Made by a program: the position numbers and the translations under genes
Assembly: GCA_021397845.1 (NCBI GenBank)
Contig: CM038041.1
Coordinates: forward strand, 146,112,780 to 146,176,779
Length of the DNA: 64,000 nt
Origin: Areca catechu
Lineage: Eukaryota > Streptophyta > Magnoliopsida > Arecales > Arecaceae
Reading direction: 5' to 3'
Notes under the pieces: model-generated
What the model saw: only the letters and a program-made list of their open reading frames with translations
Told to the model about the DNA's origin: nothing
Database searches by the model: none
Shown here: positions 46,155 to 57,041 of the stretch, in pieces
Numbering within the stretch: the stretch's first letter is position 1
Layout of the letters: each line of letters opens with the position of its first letter

Positions 46155-48800
46155 TGTTGCCGATCTTACCGTTGTGGCCTGTAGCTTATGAGTTGGCGCT
46201 GGACCTTAGACTCCACCTTGGGATCTCCAAGCCTCTGGACCTGCAAAACAAGGTCAGAGACCCGGACCGGGGGTTCTGACGGGAGCACTCCGATGGTCAA
46301 GTTTGCGAGCGGCAAGATGGAACAGGTCCACTAAGATGGGTCTCCACTGGATTTCTATGCTTATAGGAGGATTTTATGAAAGAAGTGTGGGAACGAGAGG
46401 GGTTGACACCCAGTTTCCTACACTGGACTCGCCAGGCTTACGTCTAGGAACTTCTAGGGGCCCCAGAATCATTATCCCTTTCTCTAGGTGTTCTTTCCTC
46501 TCAGTGGCTTACCTCCAGTCCGCTTTCACCATCCCCGTTATACCACCGGACCCCCTTCAGCTTCTGTTTCCTCCTCTCTCGAAGGTTCCCAGCAGTTCCC
46601 TGGCTCCTTCCCCCCCCTCCTTCCCTTCTTTTCGAGTATGGGAGTTAAGCGGCGAGCTTGCCTCGTCTGCCATGCTGTCATGAAAGGAGGAACCTGGCGG
46701 GATCTCGAGCCAAGCACGGGAGCCCTCATCTTGGGGTGTTGACTATGGGTTTTCTGGGTTCCAGGCCCCTATCTACAAGGATTCAATACCTCGATCGCAG
46801 GGCCCTCCTTAACTGGTGTAAATGAGATTCCACGTGCCATTGCAGGCCGTATTGGGTGCCCTGTATGGGACGCGCCGCACACCGACTCTAGCATTGACCT
46901 CGTGGCTCATGCCTTTGATCCATGGAGGCTTTGCAAGGTAGGGTTGACTTTGGTCGAGGTGAACCCATCAGGGGGTGCCACCTGGCAGAGTGGCAGGAGC
47001 GCCTGGCTCGACCTTGATGAGGTGGACCCGTCTTGGGGTGCCACTTGGTGAGGGAGCAGAGGCCGCCAACTTTGGCCGAGATGGACCCCTCCTAGGTTGA
47101 CACCTGGCGAAGTGGCAGAGGAAGGCTCGACTTTGGCTGAGGTGGACCCATCTTGGGGTGCCACCTAGTGAAGGAGCATGAGCACCTGGCTCGACCTCGA
47201 TGAGGTGGACCCATCTTGGGGTGCCACCTAGTGAAGGAGCAGGAGCACCTGGCTCGACCTCGATGAGGTGGACCCATCTTGGCGAGGGAGCAGAGGCCGC
47301 CAGCTTTGGCTGAGGTGGACTCCGCCTGGGTGGACACCTGGCGAAGTGGCAGAGGAAGGCTCGACTTCGACCGAGGTGGACCCATCTTGGGGTGCCACCT
47401 GGCGAAGGAGCAGGAGTGCCTGGCTCGACCTCAACGAGGTGGACCCGTCTTGGGGCACCACCTGGCAAGGGAGCAGAGGCCGCCAGCTTCGACCGAGGTG
47501 GACTCCTCCTGGGTGGACACCTGACGAAGTGGCAGAGGAAGGCTCAACTTCGGCCGAGGTGGACCCATCTTGGGGTGCCACCTGGCGAAGGAGCAAAAGT
47601 GCCTGGCTCGACCTTGGTGAGGTGGACCCATCTCATGGTGCCACCGGGTGAGGGAGCAGAGGTCGCCAGCTTCGGTCGAGGTGGACCCCTCTTGGGTGGA
47701 CACCTGGCGAAGTGGCAGAGGAAGGCTCGACTTCGGTCGAGGTGGACCCATCTTGGGGTGCCACCTGGCGAAGGAGCAGGAGCGCGTGGCTCGACCTCAA
47801 CGAGGTGGACCCATCTTAGGGCACCACTTGGTGAGGGAGTAGAGATCGCCAGCTTCGGGTGAGGTGGACCCCTCCTAGGTGGACACCTAGCGAAGTGGCA
47901 AAGGAAGGCTCGACTTCGACCGAGGTGGACCCATCTTGGGATGCCACCTGGCAAAGGAGCAGGAGCGTCTGGCTCGACCTTAGCCAGGTGGACTCGTCTT
48001 GGGGCACCACCTGGCGAGGGAGCAGAGGGTGCCAGCTTCTATCGAGGTGGACCCCACCTGGGTGGACACCTGGCGAAGTGGCAGAGGAAGGCTCTACTTC
48101 GATCGAGGTGGACCCATCTTGGGGTGCCACCTGGCAAAGGAGAAGGAGTGCCTGGCTTGACCTCGGTGTGGTGGACACGTCTTGAGGCACCACCTAGCAA
48201 GGGACAAAGGGGGCCAGCTTTGGCCCAGGTGGACCCCTCCTGGGTGGATACCTGGCAAAGTGGCAGAGGAAGGCTCAACTTCGACTGAGGTGGACCCATC
48301 TTAGGGTGCCACCTTTCGAAGGAGCAGGAGTGCCTGGCTTGACCTCAGCGAGGTGGACCCGTCTTGGGACACCACCTGGCGAGGGAGCAGAGGCCGCCAG
48401 CATCGGCCGAGGTGGACCCCTCCTGGGTGGACACCTGGCGAAGTGGCAGAGGAAGGCTCGACTTCGGTCGAGGTGGACCCATCTTGGGGTGCCACCTGAG
48501 GAAGGAGCAAGAGAGCCTGGCTCAACCTCGACGAGGTGGACCCATCTTGGGGCACCACCTGGCGAGGGAGTAGAGGCCGCCAGCTTCGGCCGAGGTGGAC
48601 CCCTCCTGGGTGGATACCTGGCAAAGTGGCAGAGGAAGGCTCAACTTCGATCGAGGTGTACCCATCTTGGGGAACCACCTGGCGAAGAAGCAGGAGTGCC
48701 TGGCTCGACCTCAAAGAGGTGGGCTTGTCTTAGGGTGCCACCTGGCGAGGGAGCAGGGGTGCCTCATCTTGGGTGAGGACGATCGCGGGCCAAGCCACCC
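46155..48800 (-). repeat. Element J 3' LTR (right edge approximate)
   Basis: Starts on the plus strand TGTTGCCGATCTTACC, identical in layout to 56277. About 770 bp of unique sequence is followed by the tandem array (46936-48775). The right edge is not fixed, because the partner LTR is interrupted by L before its end; it should be near 48800-48900. Every ORF inside is a by-product of repeats. Confidence 0.75.
46936..48775. repeat. Tandem array, 183-bp higher-order repeat of three ~61-bp monomers
   Basis: The anchor GAGGTG(G)ACCCATCTT recurs at 47373, 47556, 47739, 47922, 48105, 48287, 48470 and 48653, that is every 182-183 bp. Each unit is three related monomers of about 61 bp. They share CGAGGTGGACC and CACCTGGC; one has GGAGCAGGAGTGCCTGGCTC, one has GAGCAGAGGCCGCCAGC, one has TGGACACCTGGCGAAGTGGC. 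The left end (46936-47372) is less regular. 183 is a multiple of 3, which explains the long overlapping ORFs on both strands. Confidence 0.95.
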
Positions 48801-49647
48801 GGGGGAAACTTCGAAAGAAAAAATCCATGTGGCACCGCTGGCATCTAGCTGGATCTAACATTCACTCCATGTCACCGATGTTGCCATATCAGTTGCCCCC
48901 ATCCCCAAGTCCCATGAGAGTGTCACGGTTTGGGGCGTGGGGAGTTAATGCAGAGATGACGTGGAAAGATGGAAATCCTGTACCATAATTGCCATGATCA
49001 CCGCCGCTACGTCCATCATGCCCGAGGCCCAATCGGTGGCTGCCACATCCGTGTGCCTGATGGGCCATTAATACGCCATTCTGAACCTGAGGCAGCTTCC
49101 TTCGAACCGAAGCGTCGATGTCGGGCGTGTCTCCACGTGGCGTTCATCTGATGACTCTGGCCAGAAAGAGATGTACGGCTACTATTGATTGAGTTTGAAA
49201 AGGAGGGGACTTTCTAGAAACAAGGCCTCTTGGCTTTTTCACACATCGCCGGTGGTTTCAGCGATCTTTCTTCATCCCTAGGGTTGCCATTCCTTCGGTT
49301 CAAAACATCCTGGTGAGTGCCTACGATGCCTTTTCTTCCTCTTCTACCTTTCAATTCCGTGTCACCCCGAATCCGTCTCTTTCCCATTTCTTCTCCTTGA
49401 TGGCCCATCGCCATCATTCCTCTTCCAATCCGGATGAGGTCGGTCCTTCCCGGTCGAGGACTCCATCGCCTTCCTCCTCAGAGGGGGAAGAGATTCCAGT
49501 TGAGGTCCTGAGGCAACTGCGGCCAGGGACTGTGACCATAGGCATCCCTAGGGGTCCTAGGTCTCCCTCCGTTGTTTCTGCACGTCCCATCTCTGCCCTT
49601 CCTCTTCCGAGATCTCCTCTTTTGGTCCCTCTGGTTATGTCTCGACG
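48801..49647 (+). promoter_or_regulatory. Region between J 3' LTR and antisense ORF; putative antisense promoter
   Basis: About 850 bp upstream of the antisense ORF. It includes the word TTGATTGAGTTTGAAAAGGAGG (49185-49206) and a C/T-rich leader-like stretch (49230-49400). No consensus TATA is clear. An open frame 49400-49651 starts MAHRHHSSSNPDEVG and is Ser/Pro/Arg-rich. It is in another frame than the conserved ORF and may be its decayed N-terminus, displaced by an indel. Confidence 0.4.
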
Positions 49648-50254
49648 ATGATCGGAGATGATCTCTCTTGGATCCGGGATACGTATGGGGTCCCGGATTC
49701 AATCCAGCTTTCGCTCCCAGGTCCGAGGGACTGAGTAACCTCGAGCGGCCCGAGGAGGGTTGCCTTCTACGAGGACTTCCTTGTCGGGGGTCTTTGTTTT
49801 CCCCTTCATCCTTTCTTTCTCTCCTTCCTCAGTCACTTCCGCCTAGTCCCGGCCCAGTTGGCTCCTAATGCCATCCGGGTCATCTTCACCTTCATTGTCT
49901 TCTGTCATTTTCATAGGTTTATTGCCCGCTTTTCGCTGTTCAGGGCCCTCTTCACCCTAAAATGCTACTCCACCGATGATGGCTAGTGGTATCTTTCTCC
50001 CCGACCTAGGTGCCTTAGGTTCGACCTCCCCATATCGATTAAGGGGTGGAAGAACTTTTTCTTCTTTGCCTCGGTCCAGGATGTCGACTGGGCATGGAGC
50101 GAGCCAGACCAGTCCTCGAACTGGAACTCCCAGGTCGAGCCGACCGACCAGGAGGTTTATGCTCAGATGCTGGGTGACGTGGTCCTAGCCCTCGAGGTCC
50201 TACTCTCGGAGCAGAATTTGTTCGAGGTAGGAATCAGTCCAATCTGGGGGTTGG

Positions 50255-50346
50255 GTAAGACCCCGGGTCTTCTTCCTTCACCTTTACTTTCTTTCCACTT
50301 TATGCTTCTTTCTTTTTGAAATGGCCTGATTGTTTTCTTTCTCCAG
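50255..50346 (+). other. Predicted intron 1 of the antisense ORF
   Basis: 92 bp, donor G|GTAAGA at 50255, pyrimidine-rich 3' end, acceptor CTCCAG at 50346. Removing it joins TTG-G to GG-ATG in phase, giving a continuous open frame across the junction. Without splicing the frame is broken. Confidence 0.65.
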
Positions 50347-50873
50347 GGATGAAGTTCTCTGTTGAGAGCTTGATGGAGGGCACCCGGAAGAGGGGCGCCA
50401 CTAAAGGATCCCAGGAGGCTTCTCCAAAGAAGGCTCGCACCGAGGCGAGACAGGGGCCCGGGCTGACCCCAGCACTTACTGGCCCCGTGGCAACGGGCCC
50501 TGCCCCAAGACCGCCCTGGTCTCGCGCACCCAACATGCCCGTCATCGAGCTCGATAGGGCTGAGGGTGAGGGGAGGCTGAAACCTCCCCGAGCGATGCCT
50601 GCTATGGCTACCGCACCGGTCACCCCTGCGGTGGCCACAAGGGTGGCAGCGGCCCCACCGACAGCCACACCACCTAGCGGGGGGACAGCTGCTCAGCCTG
50701 CTACTGATGCTCACCCTCCACCGTCGGGACTCAATGCCAGCTCCTCTGTCATCCACAATCAAGGGCTCACGGAAAGGATGATGGAGTTCGCTTGCATGCC
50801 TCGGGACCGTCACCTGAGGGGTGGCCGGGACTACGCAGAGGCATTGCTCAGGATCATCCCAATGCTCTTCACG

Positions 50874-50950
50874 GTAAGCTCCAAGCTCTTTCTTTTTTAT
50901 GTTCCAGTTGGGTCTTTCTAACACCCCACCCTCTCTTTGATGCAAATCAG
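50874..50950 (+). other. Predicted intron 2 of the antisense ORF
   Basis: 77 bp, donor ACG|GTAAGC, acceptor AAATCAG|G. Both flanks are phase 0: LRIIPMLFT then a codon run D-stop-HYAAEEL, in which the stop TGA is probably an old TGG. Confidence 0.55.
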
Positions 50951-51600
50951 GATTGACATTATGCTGCTGAGGAACTATCTTTCCAACTCAGCAAAGAAGG
51001 ATGTCAAGAAGGAGAAGAGGCTCGACAAGCTCGCGGCCGACATGAAGGACCTCATGGAGAAGGGGTACGAGCTACAGGAGAGCAACCAAGCCCTCCGAGA
51101 AGACCTGGGTCATGCCGAGGGGTGCGTGAGGGAGCTCGAGACCTCTCTATCTGAGGAGAGGATCTCGAGCCAATGCCATGTCGAGGATGATGCTATTGAG
51201 GTATTACACCTTAGGGCTCAGTCCCGATCGCTGGAGTGCCGAGTCGAGGAGGTCCTCTAGAAGCTCAGCATGACCAAGGAGAAGAACTGCTACATCAATG
51301 GGCTGCTGGAGGCATTTCGGAAGGAGGCGCAGGAGGCCGTGCCAAGGTTTCGGGCATCCGAGGAGTTCAGGGCGGAGCTGCACGAGGCGGCGGTCGACTC
51401 CTTTTTGAAGGGCTTCAAGATGTGCCGGGAGAAGGTGGGCTCTTTCTTCCCCGAGCTTGATCTCAGTGGGGTCATCTTGGGCGACCGAAGGGAGTAGCCC
51501 AAGGAGGGAGGACCAGTCGCAGAGGGCACCGGTGTGGAGGCTTTCGCACGGGCTTCTGACGACGCCACCGGCAGCGAGGATGCCCCCCAGTAGAAGGAGG

Positions 51601-51930
51601 ACACGGCTACGGTGAAGTGACCTCGGGGCCTCTTCTATTTTGTTTCTAGTATAGGTTTCTTTATCTGTTTCTTTGGGCCACCCGGCCTGTCGAAGCCCTC
51701 TTTTGTAAGAAACCCTTTAGTAGAAATGAAGATCATTTTTCATCATTCTATTTTGTCTCCCAGAAGTAGCCTTGATGGAGAGCCTTGTACGCTAGTGTCC
51801 TGCCCACCACATGGTTCCCACAGATGCCCTAATGGATCTCCTGGAGTACAAGTGCAGCTTCGGTGGGTCTCAGACACTTGAGGAGTGGGTAGGAGTAGGA
51901 CCTCCGGTATAGTAGCCCATCCATCAACAT
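51601..51930 (-). pseudogene. Element J integrase N-terminal fragment
   Basis: After aRH the minus strand continues with a linker (MDGLLYRRSYSYPLLKCL near 51880) and the start of the integrase zinc finger (EIH-stop-GICGNHVVGRTLAYKAL, about 51830-51770, with the two His), then GYFW and a break at about 51750. The CxxC half, the DDE core and the C-terminus are absent. 51620-51740 is plain A/T-rich sequence. J therefore lacks its own integrase. Confidence 0.75.
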
Positions 51931-51933
51931 GAA

Positions 51934-53979
51934 CTATACGACCTTCCTCTTAATGAGACCGGCTGCTGCACGATCCTCCGGCAAGGTACCGTTGGTGATG
52001 TACTCGATGTACTTCTCCATCCAACTGGGCTCCGGGGTGACCTGCTGGACCTCCATAAGTGTCTCATAGCTCAGGGCTTGAAGATGCTCGATGTAGGCAT
52101 GGCCCAGCGATGAGTCTGGCAGGGTAGCCAGGCGGGAGAGGGCGTCCGTGCGAGCATTTTCCTCACGCAGGTTGTGGAAGACACTAAAGTGCCTAAAACC
52201 TGCCACGCTCACTCGCACGAGCTCCAGGTACTTCTCCATTTGGGGGTCCCGTGCCTCGTACTCTCCCGAAACCTGCTCGGCCACCAGCTGTTTATCGGTG
52301 AAGACCCTGAGGCAGGCCATACCTAGCTTGTGGGAGACTCTTAGCCCCATGAGGAGTGCTTCGTACTCCGCCTGGTTATTGGTGGTGGCAAACTGGAAGT
52401 GGAGTGCACATTCGGCGATAACTCCCTCGCTGTTGGCGAGGATGAGTTCGGCTCCACTCCCGCTGGAGTTCGAGGTTCCATCCACATGAAGGATCCAGAT
52501 GTCCTCCTCCGGTCCAAGCTCTAGCTATCAATTCTGGGGGCTCTCTTCCGGCCCCTCGCCCAAGCCTGCACACTCAACCAAAAAATTAGCGAGTACCTGT
52601 GCCTTCATGGCCGACCTCGACCGGTAGGTGATGTCGAACTCGCTGAGCTTCAGCACCCACTTTGCCAGGCATCTAGACATGTCAAGTCAGCTGAGCACTG
52701 CTTTCATTGGTTGATCCTTCAGGACCGTGATGGGGTGTGCTTGGAAATAAGGCCTGAGGTGCTGGACGGATACGATTAGTACAAAAATTAGTTTCTCAGA
52801 CCAGAAATACCTGAGCTCCGCATCGCGGAGAAGTTTGCTTGTGTAATACGCTAGCCTCTGGATCCTTTTGTCATCCATCTGGACCAGGACCAAACTGACG
52901 GCCTCCGGAGTGACCGCTAGGTACATAAGTAGCTCTTCTCCTTCCTCTGGCTGGGAGAGCAGTGGCGGCGACGCCAACGTCTTCTTCAGCTCTTTAAATG
53001 CCTCCTAGCATTCCTTCGTCCAAGCGAAGTCATGCATCTTTCTCAGCGCCTTGAAGAAGGGCTGGTAGCTGTTAGCAAACTTTGAGATAAACCACTTCAG
53101 GGCAGCTATCTGGCCGTTGAGTCGCTGCACTTGCTTCTTAGAGGTGGGCTGCTCCATGTCTAGGATCGCCTGAACCTTCTCCGGGTTGGCTTCTATCCCT
53201 CTTTGGGTCACCATGAAGCCGAGGAACTTCCCAGCCGATACACCGAAAGCACACTTCACCAGGTTCAACTTCACTTGGTGAAGATGGAGGTTATTGAAGG
53301 TCTCTGTCAGGTCGTCGACGTGGTCTGAGGTCAACTTGCTCATCACCAGCATGTCGTCCACGTACACCTACATGTTGCGGCTAATTTGGTCTTTGAACAC
53401 CTTGTTAACCAAATGTTGGTACATGGCACCTGCGTTCTTGAGGCCGAATGGCATCATTGTATAGCAGTAGGTCCCGCGATCTGTGACGAAGGCGGTGTGC
53501 TCCTCATCCTCTGGGTGCATTTGGATCTAATTGTACCTGGAGAAAGCATTCATGAAAGAGAGGAGGCGATGTCCCGAGGTGGTGTCCACGAGCTGGTCGA
53601 TCTTAAGGTGTGGGAAGCTATCCTTCGGGCATGCTCGGTTGAGGTTGGTGTAATCCATATAGATCCTTCACTTGCCATTGTTCTTTTTCATCATTACCAC
53701 GTTCGCTAGCCAACTAGGGTACTGCACTTTCAGTACAAAGCTGGCGATGAGGATATTTTCCACTTCTTTATTGATTTCCTTCTGCCTTTCTACGGTGAAA
53801 CTTCTCTTCTTCTGGCAGACCGGGCGGCACCTCGAGTCAGTCTTTAGTTGGTGGGTGATGACTTTCAAGGGGATACCTGGCATATCTGCAGCAGACCAAG
53901 TGAACACATCTGCATTTGCCTGGAGGAAATCTAGTAGGCGAGCTCGTTCATCTTCCGGGAGTTGGGCTCCTACCTGCAC
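51934..53979 (-). pseudogene. Element J pol: RT, RNase H and archaeal-type RNase H
   Basis: All open parts share one frame (53979-53668, 53367-53005, 52977-52687, 52485-51934), separated by single stops. RT: pre-RT (DVFTWSAADMPGI), fingers (YPSWLANVVMMKK), palm (RIYMDYTNLNRACPKDSFP), catalytic VYVDDML near 53355 and thumb. RNase H 1: LMYLAVTPEAVSLVLVQ near 52935, with an RLAYYTSKLL motif. aRH (52490-52100): DGTSNSSGSGAEL, NNQAEYEALLMGL and VFTDKQLVAEQVSGEYEARD carry the acidic residues. The RH then aRH order is diagnostic of Tat. It acts in the cytoplasmic virus-like particle to copy RNA into DNA. At least five stops make it defective. Confidence 0.9.
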
Positions 53980-54157
53980 TATCTTCTAAGAGTCCGAGCC
54001 TAGGGGGTACATCAATAAGTACTCTACGGGGCCTCCCCTGGGGTCTTGCACCCTTTGGTCAAGGTCATCGACGTCAGAGCCGATCTTGGCACTTGCGGGA
54101 CTGGTTGGACCATCCCCCTCATTACTCTCATCCCAAAGACGGTAGGGAACTACACCA

Positions 54158-54445
54158 TCAACCTTTTGGTAGAGATGATCGCATCCAGTTGTTGAGTCCT
54201 GGATGGCCCAGGATGGCATTGTAAGGTGACGGGAGTCGAATGACGGTGAAGGTCATCATGACCATGCTCTGTCGGGGTGGGGATCCGACGGTAACGGGGA
54301 GTGTAATCTCCCCTTCGACCCCTATGGAATCTCCAGTGAAGCCCACGAGAGGGGTGTGCACTGGCCTTAGCCGATCATGAGATATATTCATTTGGGAGAA
54401 AGCATCAAAAAAATACGTCAGTAGAGCTCCCACTATCCACCATAA
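54158..54445 (-). pseudogene. Element J aspartic protease, frameshifted
   Basis: The active site VDSGSS (Asp-Ser-Gly at 54429-54437 on the minus strand) is followed, across a one-base shift in a run of seven T (plus strand A at 54407-54413), by DAFSQMNISHDRLRP and PLVGFTGDSIGVEGEITLPV, ending AILGHPGLN. This is the normal protease layout of Tat elements. The homopolymer slip is the inactivating lesion. Confidence 0.8.
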
Positions 54446-54560
54446 TGCAATGTACAGGATGCTTAGCGATGGTCATCTCGACCACCACTGCATCATTGCT
54501 TACATTGTTACTTTCATTCCACTTTTTAAAGGGGAGTACATTTTCCAGGTCTTCCGCCTC

Positions 54561-56197
54561 TCAGGCTCTCTTCGACGCACGCCCTATCCCGTAAGAGATC
54601 ATGTCAACAGGTTTCTCTGTAGGGCGGTTGTCAACTGCAGGGATGGGGGGAAGGGCCACGAGTGGCTGGTCCTCCGTCGGGGCCTCGCTCCTCATGAACT
54701 TCCTGAGGTAGCCTATCTTGATCAGCTCCTCAATCTCCCGCTTCAGATTACGACAACCCTCTATGTCATGTCTGTGGTCGTGATGAAACTGGCAGTACTT
54801 TGTCTTGTCACGGCTGTTCCTCAGGTTCTGAGGAGGAGGTCGGTGAAGGTAGCGCTCACCCTCGATCTCCATGAGGATCTTCGTTCTTGGAGCAAGGAGG
54901 GGGGTGAAGGTTCGCTCCGGAATGGGACCATTCCTCGGCTTCGGACCTGGCCAGAAGTCTGCAAGTGGTCCGAGCCTCCGGGTCCCAGGGACATCCTTTG
55001 GGGCAGGCTTCTTCAAAGGCTTCCCGTCCAGCTCTCGCCTGGTACGGTCGGCCTCCTCAGTGCAGATGTACTTGTGGACGCGGAGGACGAGCTCGGAGTA
55101 CGTCATGGGGGGCTTCTTGTCCAGGGAATATATCAGGCCGGAGGTCTTGAGCCCTCTCTTCAACGCAAGCATGGCGACGGGCTCGTCCAGGCTATAAATT
55201 TCGAGGGTTGCAGTCTTGAAGTGGGTGACGTAGTCCCGTAGCGGCTCCTGGTCTTGCTGGCGGATAGAGAAGAGGCTATCCACTTTTCGTGGCACCTTTC
55301 GGCAAGTATCGAAGTGTGCCACAAACTTTCCTTCCAACTGATGGAAGGAGCTAATAGACTCTGGCTTGAGGCGGGTGAACCAAATTCGAGCAGCCTTCCG
55401 AAGGGTGGCCGGGAAGGCAATGCATAGGAGAGCATCCATTGCCCCTTGGACTCTCACGAGAGCCTTATAGCTCTCTAGGTGGTCCAAGGGATCGGTGGTC
55501 CCATCGTAGGGATCCACCTGAGGCATGTGAAACCGATTCGGGATCAGTTCCTCTTGGATTTCCCGGGAGAAGGGTGGTTGGGCGTTATAGCCCACTGGCT
55601 CGCTTGGAGAGCCCTGCATGTTGGTGAAGTGATGGGAGAACTCTGCCAACTTGCGTTCATGCTCCTCCAAGCATCTCTCGGCCAGGCGCCTGATGGCCTC
55701 ATTAGTGGAACCTTCCATCGAGGTCGCTGGAGAAGGAGGTGCCGACCAATCGTGGTGAGAGGCCTTGCCCTGGTGGCACCTGTTGCGCCGAACTGCTTCA
55801 GGATCATCGACCGGGGATCGACTCTCATGATCCATCAACCCAGTGCAGTTTCTTTTTACGGGAGTCTGATGGCTCCCGCGAGGGTTGGTCACTGTCGCGG
55901 ACGGGATGGCCTGCCTTGAATGGAGTGCAGGCTTCCGCGGGGGCCCGTAGCTTGGGCCATGAGAGTCCCTGGCTGGGATTGAGTTGCCAGGGAGCACTAT
56001 TGATGCTGTAGCTGTCGCACAGCTATAGTCAGCATTTGCAGCTGCTGGACGATGGTTGCAATAGGACCGTCCATCAAGGACAACCGAGGAGGAGGAGGAG
56101 GAGTGGAAAGTTCCCTCTCCAAGTTGCGCAGGCCCGGAGGAGAGGGAACTTCTCCTGCCCGGCAGGTGGAAGCTTCGCGTCCACGTGTCACCACCAT
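54561..56197 (-). pseudogene. Element J gag (Tat-type), one frameshift
   Basis: Starts MVVTRGREASTCRAGE at 56197 with a short helix, then shifts frame near 55997. From there 478 codons are open to 54561. Capsid-like core: NRFHMPQVDPYDGTTDPLDH near 55520, then FPATLRKAARIWFTRL and LEGKFVAHF, VDSLFSIRQQDQEPLRDYV. The C-terminal nucleic-acid-binding module is YCQFHHDHRHDIEGCRNLK, with the Cys/His spacing typical of Tat gag rather than CCHC. It packages RNA into particles. The large opposite-strand frames here are shadows. Confidence 0.88.
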
Positions 56198-56276
56198 GGT
56201 TGAGCTATTCTCTTGCTCACGGGGGGCTTGCTTGTGCAGGAGTTACCATCCTTCCCCCCTACCTGGCATGCCAATC

Positions 56277-57041
56277 TGTTGCCGATCTTACCACTGTGGC
56301 CTGTAGCTTATGAGCTGGTGCCGGACCTTGGACTCCTTCACCTCGGAATCTCCATGCCTCCGGACCTGCAAAACAAGGTCAGAGACCCGGGCCAGGGTTT
56401 CCAGCGGGGGCACTCCGAGAGTCAAGTTAGCGAGCGGCAAGATGGAATAGGTCCACTAAGACGGGTCTCCACTGGATTCCCGTGCTTAGATAAGGTTTTT
56501 ATAAAAGAAGTGTGGGAACGAGAGGGGTTGACACCCAGTTTCCTGCACTGGACTCGCTAGGCTTGCATCTAGGAACTTCCGGGGGCCCTAGAATCGTTAT
56601 CCCTTTCTTTAGGTGTTCTTTCCTCTCAGTGGCTTACCTCCCGTATGCTTTCACCGTCCCCCTTATACCACCGGACCCTCTTCAGCTTCTATTTCCTCCG
56701 CTCTCGAAAGCTCCCAGAGGTTCCCTTGCTCCTTTCCCTCTCTCCTCCCCTCCTCTTCGAGTCTGGGAGTTAAGCGGCGAGCTTGCCTCATCCACCATGC
56801 TATCACGAAAGGAGAAACCTGGCGGGATCTCGAGCCAAGCGCGAGAGCCCTCATCTCGGGGTATTGACTGTGGATTTTTTGGGTTCCATGCCCCTGTCCG
56901 CAAGGATTCAATACCTCGATCGTGGGGCCCTCCTTAACTGGTGTAAATGAGGTTTTGTGCACTGTTGCAGGCCATACTGGGTGCCCTGTACAGGATGCAC
57001 CGCATGCCGACTCTAGCATTGACCTCGTGGCTCGTGCCTCT
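56277..57041 (-). repeat. Element J 5' LTR, first part (left of K)
   Basis: Matches 46155-46920 throughout (TGTTGCCGATCTTACC onward). It is split after CCTCT (57037-57041) by element K; the LTR resumes at 59809. Confidence 0.92.

Larger units (their letters stand above)
49648..51600 (+). pseudogene. Antisense ORF of element J (gypsy-type transposon protein, coiled-coil C-terminus), three exons
   Basis: On the strand opposite to J's pol. From ATG 49648 one frame reads MIGDDLSWIRDTYGVPDSIQ, then a hydrophobic/aromatic domain (VAFYEDFLVGGLCFPLHPFF; GWKNFFFFASVQDVDWAW near 50046-50090), with stops at 49732 and about 50007. This is the pattern I know as the 'putative gypsy type transposon' domain (Pfam Transposase_28). 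An intron 50255-50346 (GTAAG...TTTCTCCAG) joins in frame to a basic, then Pro/Ala-rich exon (MKFSVESLMEGTRKRG). A second intron 50874-50950 (GTAAGC...AAATCAG) leads to a coiled coil (KKEKRLDKLAADMKDLMEKG onward) after one stop and one frameshift near 50985. The end is near 51600. Function is unknown in the family; it has no homology to gag or pol. It is a degenerate copy. Confidence 0.8.

Noticed and set aside
46968..48776. Many overlapping ORFs of 100-166 codons on both strands
   Set aside because: They are by-products of the 183-bp array, whose period is a multiple of three. No frame is preferred and the peptides simply repeat the monomers.
49648..51600. Reading the antisense ORF as a captured host gene
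   Set aside because: Its position between pol and the 3' LTR, antisense, and its aromatic-rich domain fit the known extra ORF of Tat elements. It is not an independent host gene.
54450..55241. 263-codon plus-strand ORF
   Set aside because: It is the reverse of J's gag and gag-protease linker, where the minus strand shows clear gag motifs. Shadow frame.
56255..56276. A primer-binding site for a named tRNA in element J
   Set aside because: The element strand reads TTGGCATGCCAGG beside the LTR, which I cannot match confidently to any tRNA 3' end, so no site is annotated.
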